Below, piece by piece: positions 25,132 to 33,997 of a DNA stretch of 64,000 nucleotides. How positions within the stretch are numbered: the stretch's first letter is position 1; each line of letters begins with the position of its first letter. The notes beneath the pieces were generated by a model that was not told the origin of the DNA, searched no databases, and saw nothing but the letters and a program-made list of their open reading frames with translations. The position numbers were made by a program, and so were the translations under genes. The stretch is from NCBI GenBank assembly GCA_963798455.1, contig CAWCTD010000003.1:3162001-3226000 (forward strand), given 5' to 3'. This DNA comes from CAWCTD01 sp963798455. Lineage in GTDB: Bacteria; Acidobacteriota; Terriglobia; Bryobacterales; Bryobacteraceae.

Positions 25132-25997
25132 AGCTCAAACTCGGTATTCCGAAGGGAAGCCTGGAGAACGCCACGATCGACCTGTTCCGGCGGGCGGGCT
25201 TCACCATCACCACGAGCAGCCGCTCCTACTTCCCCGCCATTGACGATCCCGAGATCGAATGCATGATGATCCGCGCCCAGGAGATGGCGCGCTACGTGGA
25301 GGACGGCGTTCTGGACGCCGGGCTTACGGGGCGGGATTGGGTCGAGGAGACCGAGGCCAAAGTCGAGACCATCGCCGACCTGATCTACGCCAAGCAGAGC
25401 TTCGGGAAGGTGCGCTGGGTGCTGGCCGTGCCGGACGCCTCCCCTTTTCAGAGCGTGAAAGACCTCGAGGGAAAGATCATCGCCACCGAACTCGTGGCGG
25501 CCACGCGCCGCTATCTGGCAAGGCACGGCGTGACGGCCAAGGTGGAGTTCAGTTGGGGCGCCACGGAGGTGAAGCCGCCAGAACTGGCCGACGCCATCGT
25601 GGAGGTGACCGAAACAGGCTCCTCGCTGCGCGCCAACAAGCTGCGAATCATCGAGACGGTGCTGGAGTCCAACACCCAACTGATCGCGAACGTCGAATCC
25701 TGGCTCCACCCCTGGAAGAGGCGGAAGCTGGAAGACATGCGCATGCTCCTCGAGGGGGCCATCAACGCGCTGGGCAAGGTCGGTCTGATGCTCAACGTGC
25801 ATCGCGAGAATCTGAAGGCGGTATTGGGGGTGCTGCCGGCTTTGAAAAAGCCCACCGTCAGCCACTTGAGCGATGAGGACTGGCTGGCGGTGAACACCAT
25901 CCTCGAGGAGTCCACCGTGCGAAACATCATCCCGCGCCTCAAAGAGGCTGGCGCGGAAGGGATTGTCGAGTATCCTCTCAACAAGATTGTGATGTGA
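25128..25997 (+). CDS. hisG: ATP phosphoribosyltransferase, long form
   Basis: 289 residues, with the start ATGA overlapping hisI. The catalytic part (KLGIPKGSLENATIDLFRRAG, DAGLTGRDWVEE, FSWGATEVKPPELADAIVEVTETGSSLRANKLRII) is followed by the C-terminal ACT-like regulatory domain (about residues 215-289, VGLMLNVHRENLKAVLGVLPALKKPT). It is thus the homohexameric, histidine-inhibited HisG-L type that needs no HisZ. It commits PRPP and ATP to the pathway, so both feedback inhibition and attenuation are available. Confidence 0.93.
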   Translation: MKLKLGIPKGSLENATIDLFRRAGFTITTSSRSYFPAIDDPEIECMMIRAQEMARYVEDGVLDAGLTGRDWVEETEAKVETIADLIYAKQSFGKVRWVLAVPDASPFQSVKDLEGKIIATELVAATRRYLARHGVTAKVEFSWGATEVKPPELADAIVEVTETGSSLRANKLRIIETVLESNTQLIANVESWLHPWKRRKLEDMRMLLEGAINALGKVGLMLNVHRENLKAVLGVLPALKKPTVSHLSDEDWLAVNTILEESTVRNIIPRLKEAGAEGIVEYPLNKIVM

Positions 25998-26000
25998 CTC

Positions 26001-27251
26001 ATGCTCCGGATCATTGACTATCGCGAGGCGGAAAAGCTGCTCCAAAGGAGATCCGCGCGACTCACCCAGGCCGAGCGGATCGTCGGCCCCATTCTCGAAG
26101 ACGTGCGGCGGAGCGGCGACAAAGCAGTTCTCAAGTATGCGCGCCGGTTGGACGGCCTGGAGCCGGGCGTGAAGACGGTGAAGGTTTCGCCGGACCGCAT
26201 CCAGTCGGGCTACGATGCCCTCTCGCCCGAGTTCCGAAGGGCCCTGCGCCAGGCGTCGAGGCACATACGGGACTTCGCGCGAATGCAGATGCCCAGAGCC
26301 AAAATGTTGCGGCTCGCGGACGGGCAGCGGACCGGGCAGATCGTGCGGCCGCTGGACGCCATGGCCGCCTATGTCCCCTCTGGGCGCTACCCTCTTCCTT
26401 CGACTCTGCTGATGACGGTCATCCCGGCGCAGGTTGCCGGAGTGCCTCGGATCTGCGTCGCCAGCCCGCGGCCCTCGCCGGAGATCCTGGGGACGGCAGG
26501 CTACCTGGACGTCAGCCAGGTCTTCCGTATGGGAGGCGCCCACGCCATCGCGGCCTTCGCCTTCGGCACCGCCACGATCCCCCGGGTGGAGCGCATCGTC
26601 GGGCCGGGGAATATCTATGTGGCGGCGGCCAAGAAGCTGCTTGCGGGTGAAGTCGGCATCGACTTCGTGGCCGGCCCGACCGAGATCCTCATCATCGCCG
26701 AAGACGGGGCGCCGGAGGTTCTCGCGTACGACATGCTGGCCCAGGCCGAACACGACGCCGACGCGGCTGCCATCCTGGTTACGACGAGCAAGCGCCTGGC
26801 TGCCGCAGTGGCGGTGGAGGTGGAAGCGCAACTGCGGACCTTGCCGACCGCGCCCACCGCGCGCCAGGCGATCCGCCGGAACAGCGCCATCATCCTGGTC
26901 CCGTCGATCGATCACGCCGTGGAACTGGCGAACGCGTTTGCGCCCGAGCACCTCAGCATTCCAGCCGCGTCGCTTCTCGGCCGCGTAAAGAGCGCCGGAA
27001 GCGTCTTCATAGGCCCGCACAGCCCCGAGGCCGCGGGCGATTACGCCTCCGGCACGAATCACGTTCTACCGACTTCCGGTTTCGCCAGGGTGCGCGGAGG
27101 CCTTTCGGCCGCCGATTTCGTCAAGGTGATCTCCGTACAGGAACTGAGCCGCCCCGCGCTTGGACGGCTGGCCGGCGCCATCACGACCTTGGCGCGCGCG
27201 GAAGGCCTCGAAGCGCACGCGCGGAGCGTGGAGGCGCGCTTCCGTGACTGA
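26001..27251 (+). CDS. hisD: histidinol dehydrogenase
   Basis: 416 residues, normal length. Diagnostic stretches include YVPSGRYPLPSTLLMTVIPAQVAG, GGAHAIAAFAFGT, VERIVGPGNIYVAAAKK, DFVAGPTEILIIAEDGA and QAEHDADAAAILVT with the zinc-ligand His/Asp. Further on come HLSIPAASLLGRVKSAGSVF and SGTNHVLPTSGFARV with the catalytic His. It oxidises histidinol to histidine in two NAD-dependent steps. It starts 4 bases after hisG and overlaps hisC by 8 nt. Confidence 0.94.
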   Translation: MLRIIDYREAEKLLQRRSARLTQAERIVGPILEDVRRSGDKAVLKYARRLDGLEPGVKTVKVSPDRIQSGYDALSPEFRRALRQASRHIRDFARMQMPRAKMLRLADGQRTGQIVRPLDAMAAYVPSGRYPLPSTLLMTVIPAQVAGVPRICVASPRPSPEILGTAGYLDVSQVFRMGGAHAIAAFAFGTATIPRVERIVGPGNIYVAAAKKLLAGEVGIDFVAGPTEILIIAEDGAPEVLAYDMLAQAEHDADAAAILVTTSKRLAAAVAVEVEAQLRTLPTAPTARQAIRRNSAIILVPSIDHAVELANAFAPEHLSIPAASLLGRVKSAGSVFIGPHSPEAAGDYASGTNHVLPTSGFARVRGGLSAADFVKVISVQELSRPALGRLAGAITTLARAEGLEAHARSVEARFRD

Positions 27252-28308
27252 GAGAACCACGCAGCCTCGCCCACGGGAAGCCGTGCTCCGGATGGCGCCC
27301 TACTCGCCTCCGACCGCCGGCCGGGCGGAGAAACTGCGCCTGGACTTCAACGAAAACACGGTGGGCTGCTCCCCGCGAGTCATCGAGTTTCTGCGCGGCA
27401 GCCTGAAGGCGGGCGGCCTGGCGGTGTACCCGGAGTACGGGGAGGCCAAGGCAGCTCTGGCCGAATTTTTCGGCGTGCCCGCCGACCGGCTCTTGTTCAC
27501 CAATGGCACGGACGAGGCCATACAGGTGATCGTCAACACGTACATTGACGACGGCGACGAAGTTCTCCTGCCGCGGCCCTCCTACGCCATGTACCGCTTT
27601 TATGCCGAGGTGGCCGGCGCTTCCATCCGGGAGATCGACTACCGGCCGGCCGGTCTGGCGTTCCCATTGGAGGAACTGCTCGACGCCATCGGGCCTTCGA
27701 CGCGGGCGATCCTCATTGCCAACCCCAACAACCCCACGGGCACCGGGGTCGGGCTCCAGGGGATCGAGAAGATCCTGGACAAGGCGGCGAATGCCGCGGT
27801 GCTCATCGACGAGGCTTACTTCGAGTTCAACGGTGTGACGGCGCTGCCGCTCATCGCACAGGCGCCCAATCTCTTCGTGAGCCGGACCTTCTCGAAGGTC
27901 TATGGGATGGCTGCCATGCGGCTTGGCTGCGTCTTCTCACAGGCTGCCAACGTGGCCTTCCTGCACAAGGCACAATCGCCGTATAGCGTGAACACGCTGG
28001 CGGTGCTGGCCGCCACCCAAGCCGTCCAGGACCAGGACTACATCGCCAATTACGTGGCCGAGGTCCTGGCCGCCAGGGACATGATGTACGCGGCGCTGGA
28101 CCGGCTGAAGATCCCATTCTTCCGCAGCCAGGCCAATTTCCTCCTCTTTCAGGCCGGACCCCGCGCCATCGAGGTCCGCGACAAGCTGCGTGAAAGGGGG
28201 GTGCTCGTCCGCGACCGCAGCTACGAACTCGCCGGCTGTGTGCGCGTCACCGTGGGCACCCGGGAACAGGTCCGCCGGTTCCTCGCGGTGCTGGAGGAGA
28301 TCTGGTGA
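27244..28308 (+). CDS. hisC: histidinol-phosphate aminotransferase
   Basis: 354 residues from the GTG at 27244, inside the hisD end; an ATG at 27292 would still leave the fold intact. PLP fold type I motifs: LDFNENTVGCSPRV, NGTDEAIQVIVNTY, ANPNNPTGTGV, LIDEAYFEFNG, and SRTFSKVYGMAAMRLGC with the Schiff-base lysine. It transfers the amino group from glutamate to imidazole-acetol phosphate. Glutamate for this step links the operon to the two glutamate synthase loci of the window. Confidence 0.92.
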   Translation: MTERTTQPRPREAVLRMAPYSPPTAGRAEKLRLDFNENTVGCSPRVIEFLRGSLKAGGLAVYPEYGEAKAALAEFFGVPADRLLFTNGTDEAIQVIVNTYIDDGDEVLLPRPSYAMYRFYAEVAGASIREIDYRPAGLAFPLEELLDAIGPSTRAILIANPNNPTGTGVGLQGIEKILDKAANAAVLIDEAYFEFNGVTALPLIAQAPNLFVSRTFSKVYGMAAMRLGCVFSQAANVAFLHKAQSPYSVNTLAVLAATQAVQDQDYIANYVAEVLAARDMMYAALDRLKIPFFRSQANFLLFQAGPRAIEVRDKLRERGVLVRDRSYELAGCVRVTVGTREQVRRFLAVLEEIW

Positions 28309-28982
28309 TGCCGCTCCCCGTACTGGTGTTCGACATGGACGGCGTCCTGGTGGATTGCACCGAGTCCTACCGGGAGACCATCCGCCAGACAGTCCGATAC
28401 TTTACCGGCCGCGACATCGGACACGACCGGATCCAGGATCTGAAAAATGCCGGCGGGTGGACCAACGACTGGTCCGTGGCCCACAAGATAATCCAGGATC
28501 TTGGCTTCAAGGCTGACTATGATTCGGTGGTCGCTCAATTCCAGTCGATCTTCCTCGGCAACGGGGAAGATGGCCTGATGCTTCGCGAGCAATGGGCCGC
28601 TCGGCCGGGCTTGCTCGAAGGTCTGAGCCGGCGCTACCGGCTGGCGGTGTTTACGGGGCGGCCAAGGGACGAAGCAGAAACGACCTTGCGCCGGTTCGCC
28701 TCGCATCTCACCTTCGACCCGCTCATCGGGGCCGAGGATGTGGAGAACGGCAAGCCCGCGCCTGACGGGCTCCGGAAGATCGCCGAGCTTACCGGGGCCG
28801 GCAAGATCTGGTACGTCGGGGACACGGTGGACGACGCGCGGAGCGCGCGAGCGGCGGGGGTGCCGTTCATTGGTGTCGCCTCGCCGGAGAGCCTGCGGCG
28901 CGCGGAGCTGGTCGCGCTGTTCACCGCCGAAAACGCGGTTGCCGTCGTCGAGGAGATCAACCAGTTGGAGACCGTGCTATGA
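28308..28982 (+). CDS. HAD-family phosphatase in the his operon (candidate histidinol-phosphatase)
   Basis: 224 residues. HAD motifs I-IV: FDMDGVLVDCTESY (nucleophile Asp), VFTGRPRDEAETTL, GKPAPDGLRKIAEL and VGDTVDDARSARAAGVPFIGV. The helical cap is of the small C1 type. The gene is wedged between hisC and hisB with 1-4 nt overlaps on both sides, exactly where histidinol phosphate must be dephosphorylated. No hisN or HisB N-terminal phosphatase domain is present (HisB here is monofunctional). Assignment to that step is inference from position. Confidence 0.75.
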   Translation: MPLPVLVFDMDGVLVDCTESYRETIRQTVRYFTGRDIGHDRIQDLKNAGGWTNDWSVAHKIIQDLGFKADYDSVVAQFQSIFLGNGEDGLMLREQWAARPGLLEGLSRRYRLAVFTGRPRDEAETTLRRFASHLTFDPLIGAEDVENGKPAPDGLRKIAELTGAGKIWYVGDTVDDARSARAAGVPFIGVASPESLRRAELVALFTAENAVAVVEEINQLETVL

Positions 28983-29566
28983 GAACCGCCATTATCCGCC
29001 GCGAGACCAAAGAGACCCAAATCCAGGGCAGTCTGAAGATCGACGGGCGGGGCCAATATGACGTCTCGACCGGCGTTCGGTTCCTCGACCATATGCTCGA
29101 GCTTTTTGCCAGGCACGGCGGATTCGACTTGAAATTGAAGGCCACAGGCGACTTGGACGTAGACCAGCACCATACCGTCGAAGACACGGGCATCGTGCTG
29201 GGGCAGTTGTTCTCCAAGGCGCTGGGGAACCGGCGCGGCATCAACCGCGCGGGCTACTTCGTGATGCCCATGGACGAGACGCTGGCGGTCGTGGCAATCG
29301 ACCTCGGGGGGCGTCCTGCGTTGGTCTACAAAGACCTGGTAAAGACCCGCCTGGTGGGGGACCTCCAGGCCGAACTGGTGGAGGACTTCTTGGGAGGCTT
29401 CACCACGCACGCCGGCGCGAATGTCCACGTGAAAGTGCTCTACGGCCGTTCCAGTCACCACAAGCTGGAGGCCATCTTCAAGTGCTTCGCGCGCGCCCTG
29501 AAGTACGCCTGCTCGAAGGACAAGAGGCTTCGCCGGCAACTGCCTTCGACCAAGGGACTCCTATGA
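28979..29566 (+). CDS. hisB: imidazoleglycerol-phosphate dehydratase
   Basis: 195 residues, monofunctional. The duplicated metal-binding His motifs are seen: FLDHMLELFARHGGFDL, DLDVDQHHTVEDTGIVLGQ, TTHAGANVHVKV and GRSSHHKLEAIFKCFARAL. It dehydrates IGP to imidazole-acetol phosphate with two Mn ions. The start overlaps the HAD gene and the stop overlaps hisH (4 nt each). Confidence 0.94.
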   Translation: MRTAIIRRETKETQIQGSLKIDGRGQYDVSTGVRFLDHMLELFARHGGFDLKLKATGDLDVDQHHTVEDTGIVLGQLFSKALGNRRGINRAGYFVMPMDETLAVVAIDLGGRPALVYKDLVKTRLVGDLQAELVEDFLGGFTTHAGANVHVKVLYGRSSHHKLEAIFKCFARALKYACSKDKRLRRQLPSTKGLL

Positions 29567-30156
29567 TCGCCATCTTCGACTACGGCGCCGGCAATCTGCG
29601 CTCGGTTGAGAACACGCTCGCCGAGGTCGGCGCCGCATACCGTCTGGTTCGCGATGCCGAGGGACTGCGGGCAGCGTCGAAGATCATCCTGCCGGGGGTC
29701 GGCCACTTCGGACAGATCATGCGTGCCATGGATCAGATGGAGGTGCGGGCCGCGTTCGTCGAGCGGATCACCGCCGGCGTGCCGTTTCTCGGTATCTGCC
29801 TGGGCCTTCACGCCCTGTTCGACGGGAGCGAAGAGGCGCCCGAGATGCGGGGCTTCGGATTGATGAAAGGCACGGTTCGCCGTTTCCCCGAAACCGCGCG
29901 CGTGCCGCACATGGGCTGGAACGAACTGGAAGCCCGCAAGCCTTCGCGGCTCCTCGTGGGAGTCAAGCCCGGGCCGCACGTATACTTCGCGCACAGCTAC
30001 TACGCGCCGGTCACGGAGGCGACGGCCGCCGCCTGCACCTACACCCTCTCCTACACGGCGCTGCTCGAGGACGGCAACACCTTCGGGGTGCAGTTTCACC
30101 CGGAGAAATCCGGCCCGGTGGGACTTGCCATCGTGAAGAATTTCGTGGATCTGTAA
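29563..30156 (+). CDS. hisH: imidazole glycerol phosphate synthase, glutaminase subunit
   Basis: 197 residues. Class I amidotransferase triad: Cys in FLGICLGLHALF, His and Glu in FGVQFHPEKSG; also DYGAGNLRSVENTL and PGVGHFGQIM, typical of HisH. It supplies ammonia to HisF. The start at 29563 was chosen because ATG overlaps the hisB stop; the frame is open further upstream inside hisB. Confidence 0.93.
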   Translation: MIAIFDYGAGNLRSVENTLAEVGAAYRLVRDAEGLRAASKIILPGVGHFGQIMRAMDQMEVRAAFVERITAGVPFLGICLGLHALFDGSEEAPEMRGFGLMKGTVRRFPETARVPHMGWNELEARKPSRLLVGVKPGPHVYFAHSYYAPVTEATAAACTYTLSYTALLEDGNTFGVQFHPEKSGPVGLAIVKNFVDL

Positions 30157-30162
30157 AGACAG

Positions 30163-30924
30163 ATGCTCGCCAAACGGATCATTCCCTGTCTCGATGTGAC
30201 CGCCGGAAGGGTGGTGAAGGGGGTTCACTTCGTCAACCTGCGCGATGCGGGCGATCCCGTGGAGCTCGCCGACCGGTACAACCAGCAAGGCGCCGATGAG
30301 CTCGTCTTCCTCGACATCACCGCCTCCAGCGACTTTCGCGACATCATGGCCGATGTGGTGGCGCGCACGGCGCGCAAGGTGTTTATCCCGCTGACCGTGG
30401 GTGGCGGCATTCGTTCGGTCGCCGACGCGCGGCTTATCCTGATGGCGGGCGCCGACAAAGTCAGCGTGAACACGGCGGCCATCCGGCGGCCCGAACTGCT
30501 CACCGAGCTCAGCCTGGAATTCGGCTCGCAGGCGGTGGTGCTGGCCATCGACGCCAAGCGGAGGGCGCAGGGAGCGTGGACGGTCTACACGCGCGGCGGG
30601 CGCGACGATGAGGGCCTCGACGCGGTGGGGTGGGCGGCGCGGGGCGAGGCGCTCGGGGCGGGCGAGATCCTGCTGACCTCGATGGACACCGACGGCGTCC
30701 AGGGCGGATTCGACTGTGAGCTGACCCGCGCCGTTTCCCGCGCCACGCACATCCCCGTGATCGCCTCGGGCGGCGCCGGGGGCCCCGAGGATTTCCTGCG
30801 AGTCCTCACCGAGGGAGAAGCGGATGCAGCTCTGGCCGCTTCCATTTTCCATTACGGCACGTACACGGTCGATGACCTGAAGGAATACCTCGGCAAGCAC
30901 GGCATCCCCGTGAGGCGCGGATGA
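30163..30924 (+). CDS. hisF: imidazole glycerol phosphate synthase, cyclase subunit
   Basis: 253 residues, half-barrel-repeat TIM barrel with the two catalytic aspartates in IIPCLDVTAGRVVKGV and LTSMDTDGVQGGFD. Phosphate-binding loops are at VGGGIRSVADAR and IASGGAGGPEDFL. It makes IGP and AICAR with HisH, which lies 6 nt upstream. Its stop overlaps the hisA start by 4 nt. Confidence 0.94.
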   Translation: MLAKRIIPCLDVTAGRVVKGVHFVNLRDAGDPVELADRYNQQGADELVFLDITASSDFRDIMADVVARTARKVFIPLTVGGGIRSVADARLILMAGADKVSVNTAAIRRPELLTELSLEFGSQAVVLAIDAKRRAQGAWTVYTRGGRDDEGLDAVGWAARGEALGAGEILLTSMDTDGVQGGFDCELTRAVSRATHIPVIASGGAGGPEDFLRVLTEGEADAALAASIFHYGTYTVDDLKEYLGKHGIPVRRG

Positions 30925-31631
30925 TCATTCCCTGCATCGACCTGATGGACGGCAAGGTGGTTCAGCTCGTCCAGGGGCGCGAAAAGGCCCTGGAAGGCGG
31001 CACGCCGGACGAGATGCTGCGGAAGTTCGCGGCGTTCCCTGAGATCCAGGTCATCGACCTGGACGCAGCCATAGGCAGGGGGTCCAACGATTCCATCGTG
31101 GAGTACCTCGCGGCGCGCGCCGCAACGCGGGTCGGGGGCGGCGTGCGCACTCCTGAGCGCGCCCGCAGGCTTGTGGACCAGGGCGCGCGGAAAGTGATCA
31201 TAGGCACCGCCGCCTTCCAGCCTGAGGGCATCGATGAGCCATTTCTCCGCGCGGCCGCGGAGGCAGCCGGCCGGGATCGCCTGCTCATTGCGCTCGATTC
31301 CATGGGCGGGCGGATCGTGGTGAAAGGCTGGCGCGAGGCGACTGCCCTTAGCGCCGAAGAAGTCATCTCGCGGCTGGAGCCCTACTGCTCGGGCTTTCTG
31401 TGCACTTACGTGGACAAGGAAGGCATGCTCCAAGGCACGGACCTCGACTGGTTCCGCAGACTTCGCGCGGCCACCTCGCTGGAGCTGACCGCGGCCGGAG
31501 GGATTACGACACTCGAAGAAGTGCGAGAGCTTCAGCGCATGAACGTCCACGCCGCCCTGGGCATGGCCATCTACACTGGCCGGCTCAGCCTGGAGCGACT
31601 TGCCGCCGAGACCGCCCCACCAATACTGTAA
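30921..31631 (+). CDS. hisA: ProFAR isomerase
   Basis: 236 residues, TIM barrel homologous to HisF. It shows the general base/acid aspartates at IIPCIDLMDGKVVQLVQG and a second at the position of CTYVDKEGMLQGTDLDWF, plus VGGGVRTPERARRLVDQGA and TAAGGITTLEEVREL. It isomerises ProFAR to PRFAR. It is the last his gene; no clear terminator separates it from the transhydrogenase genes 60 nt on, so some read-through is possible. Confidence 0.9.
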   Translation: MIIPCIDLMDGKVVQLVQGREKALEGGTPDEMLRKFAAFPEIQVIDLDAAIGRGSNDSIVEYLAARAATRVGGGVRTPERARRLVDQGARKVIIGTAAFQPEGIDEPFLRAAAEAAGRDRLLIALDSMGGRIVVKGWREATALSAEEVISRLEPYCSGFLCTYVDKEGMLQGTDLDWFRRLRAATSLELTAAGGITTLEEVRELQRMNVHAALGMAIYTGRLSLERLAAETAPPIL

Positions 31632-31692
31632 ACTGTAAATATCTGGGCTCTGGCGGCAAAGCCGAGTATCTTCCGATCCAAGGAGAACCCCT

Positions 31693-31989
31693 TTGCAGTT
31701 CAACGAGTTGAGTGTGTACGTTTTCGTGCTCGCCAGTTTCCTCGGGCTCGAGCTGATCAAGAGAGTCTCACCGCTTCTTCACACACCATTGATGTCGCTC
31801 ACCAACGCGATCTCCGCGATCTCGGTGGTGGGCGCGATCCTGATTACCGGTGAGGCAAACGCTTCGAGACTGAGTCACATCCTCGGCTTCATCGCGGTGA
31901 CGGCGGCAATGACCAACGTGGTCAGCGGTTACCTGATCACGGACCGGATGCTCAAGATGTTCAAGAAGCGGGAGCCCAAAAACCGATGA
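31693..31989 (+). CDS. pntAB: NAD(P) transhydrogenase alpha subunit, membrane part
   Basis: 98 residues from a TTG start, supported by AAGGAG seven bases upstream and by the absence of a nearby ATG in frame. Three transmembrane helices (VYVFVLASFLGLELI, MSLTNAISAISVVGAILI, ILGFIAVTAAMTNVVSGYLITDRM) match the split alpha-2 subunit. This subunit, with PntB, forms the proton channel. The NAD-binding alpha-1 chain usually lies immediately upstream; here hisA does. Confidence 0.85.
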   Translation: MQFNELSVYVFVLASFLGLELIKRVSPLLHTPLMSLTNAISAISVVGAILITGEANASRLSHILGFIAVTAAMTNVVSGYLITDRMLKMFKKREPKNR

Positions 31990-33359
31990 CCGACGCCTTC
32001 GTCCGGGCCGCTTACATCCTCGCGGCGGTGCTCTTCATACTGGCACTGAAGTGGATGAGCGCTCCCACGACTGCCCGCCGCGGCGTCCGAGCCGGCGAAG
32101 TGGGCATGCTGCTGGCCGTGATCGGGACGCTGGTCAGCCACCAGGTGGTCAACTACCAGTTGATCTTTATCGCTCTCGCGGTTGGGACGGTTGCCGGTAT
32201 TCCGCTAGCCTACCTGATGCCGATGACCGCGGTGCCCCAACGGACCGCTCTTTCCCACGCGTTCGGAGCGCTGGCAGCGGCTTTGATCGGCACGGCCGAG
32301 TATTACAAGGCCACTCCTCACGGCTTCACCATGGTGGCCCTGGTCATCGAGATCCTGCTCGGGTTCCTGACCTTCACCGGAAGCATGATGGCCGTCGGCA
32401 AGCTCCAGGAAATCCTGCCGCAGCGGCCCATCGTGTACAAGGGTCAGAACTTCGTGAACCTCTCGATGCTCGCGGCCGCAGCCGGGCTGGGTGTGTATCT
32501 GATCTTTCAGCCTGAGCAGACTTGGGCGTTCCCGATCTTTTCCGGCCTGGCGCTACTGTTCGGTGTGCTGCTGATCATTCCCATTGGCGGGGCGGACATG
32601 CCCACGGTGATCGCTCTGCTGAACGCCTATGCGGGCCTCTCCGCAAGCTTCATGGGTTTTGCGCTGAACAACTACCTGCTCGTCATCGCGGGCGCGCTGG
32701 ACGGCTCCTCGGGGCTGATCCTGTCGATCATTATGTGCAAGGCAATGAACCGGTCGTTCGCCAACGTGCTCTTCGGCGGCTTCGGGCAGTTGCAGGTGAA
32801 GGCCGGGCACGCCGACGGGCGCACCGTGCGCTCCGCGTCGCCCGAGGAGGCAGCTTCCATCCTCGATGCGGCTGGTTCGGTCATCATCGTGCCGGGCTAC
32901 GGCATGGCCGTGGCGCACGCTCAATACAAGATCCGCGAATTGTTCGACGCGCTGACCAAGCGCGGCGTGGACGTCAAGTTCGCCATTCACCCCGTGGCGG
33001 GGCGCATGCCGGGCCACATGAACGTGCTGCTGGCCGAGGCGGACATCCCCTACGACAGGCTGGCCGAGATGGATGACATCAACTCCGAGTTCGCGCAGAC
33101 GGACGTGGCTCTGGTCGTGGGCGCCAACGACGTGACCAATCCGGCGGCCAGGCACGACAAGACCAGCCCGATCTATGGGATGCCGATTCTCGACGTGGAC
33201 AAGGCGCGCACCGTGATGGTGATCAAACGCAGCCTCAACCCGGGTTTTGCCGGCATCGACAACGAGCTCTACTACATGGACAAGACGCTCATGCTTTTCG
33301 GCGACGCCAAGGCCTTCGTCTCCGAGATGCTGAAGGAATTCCAGGCAGCGGCGGCGTAA
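31986..33359 (+). CDS. pntB: NAD(P) transhydrogenase beta subunit
   Basis: 457 residues, normal length. Eight or nine hydrophobic segments fill residues 1-265. The NADP-binding domain III follows (IIVPGYGMAVAHAQYKIRELFDAL, FAIHPVAGRMPGHMNVLLAEADIPYD, VVGANDVTNPAARHDKTSPIYGMPILDV, KRSLNPGFAGIDNELYY). It couples proton entry to NADPH formation from NADH. ATGA overlap with pntAB. It would supply NADPH to the two glutamate synthases, although that link is functional, not genetic. Confidence 0.92.
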   Translation: MTDAFVRAAYILAAVLFILALKWMSAPTTARRGVRAGEVGMLLAVIGTLVSHQVVNYQLIFIALAVGTVAGIPLAYLMPMTAVPQRTALSHAFGALAAALIGTAEYYKATPHGFTMVALVIEILLGFLTFTGSMMAVGKLQEILPQRPIVYKGQNFVNLSMLAAAAGLGVYLIFQPEQTWAFPIFSGLALLFGVLLIIPIGGADMPTVIALLNAYAGLSASFMGFALNNYLLVIAGALDGSSGLILSIIMCKAMNRSFANVLFGGFGQLQVKAGHADGRTVRSASPEEAASILDAAGSVIIVPGYGMAVAHAQYKIRELFDALTKRGVDVKFAIHPVAGRMPGHMNVLLAEADIPYDRLAEMDDINSEFAQTDVALVVGANDVTNPAARHDKTSPIYGMPILDVDKARTVMVIKRSLNPGFAGIDNELYYMDKTLMLFGDAKAFVSEMLKEFQAAAA

Positions 33360-33390
33360 GCCGCAAGGCGGACGGCTGATACACTGGAAG

Positions 33391-33996
33391 ATGATTCGCG
33401 CCATCATCTTCGACCTCGGCAAGGTCCTGATTCCGTTCGATTGGCAGCGCGGCTACGATGCGTTCGCACGGGCGAGCCCCTATCCAGCCGAGGAGGTTCG
33501 CCGCCGCATCAAGGAGACCGGCCTGTTCGAAGGGTTCGAACGTGGCCGCGTCGAGCCTCGTGCCGTTGCCGAGCGCGTTTCCGCGCTGTTGGGGCTGAGC
33601 GTCACCTTCGAGGAGTTTCAAGAACTCTGGAGCAGCATCTTCCTGCCCGAAACCATCATTGGCGACGACATGCTGGCGCGGCTGCACGCCAACTACCGCC
33701 TGCTGTTGCTCTCCAACACGGATGCGATCCACTACCACTGGGTCCGGGAGAGGTACCCGATCCTGCGGCATTTCGATCACGCCGTGCTCTCCTTTGAGCT
33801 CGGGCTGCGCAAGCCGGAGCCTGGCATCTACCAGGAAGCGATCGCCCGCGCGGGCTGCGAGCCCCGGGAGGTCTTCTTCACCGACGACAGAGAAGACAAC
33901 ATCGAGGCCGCCATCGACGCCGGCATCGACGCGGTGCAGTTCCTGTCCGTCGAGCAGTTGGAGCAGGAGCTGCAGTCCCGCGGCGTCCAGTGGTGA
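33391..33996 (+). CDS. HAD-superfamily hydrolase, YihX-like
   Basis: 201 residues. HAD motifs: IIFDLGKVLIPFD (note DLG instead of DxD, as in YihX/haloacid-dehalogenase-like members), LLLLSNTDAIHYHW, LGLRKPEPGIYQEAI and FFTDDREDNIEAAIDAGI. The cap is helical (about residues 20-85). YihX-type enzymes dephosphorylate sugar phosphates; the substrate here is unknown. Monocistronic, convergent with the BlaI-like gene, which ends 2 nt away. Confidence 0.78.
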   Translation: MIRAIIFDLGKVLIPFDWQRGYDAFARASPYPAEEVRRRIKETGLFEGFERGRVEPRAVAERVSALLGLSVTFEEFQELWSSIFLPETIIGDDMLARLHANYRLLLLSNTDAIHYHWVRERYPILRHFDHAVLSFELGLRKPEPGIYQEAIARAGCEPREVFFTDDREDNIEAAIDAGIDAVQFLSVEQLEQELQSRGVQW

Positions 33997-33997
33997 G

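Noticed and set aside
25095..27062. 655-residue open frame on the minus strand opposite hisG/hisD
   Set aside because: It is antisense to well-conserved hisG and hisD, has no domain pattern, and reflects GC-rich third positions.
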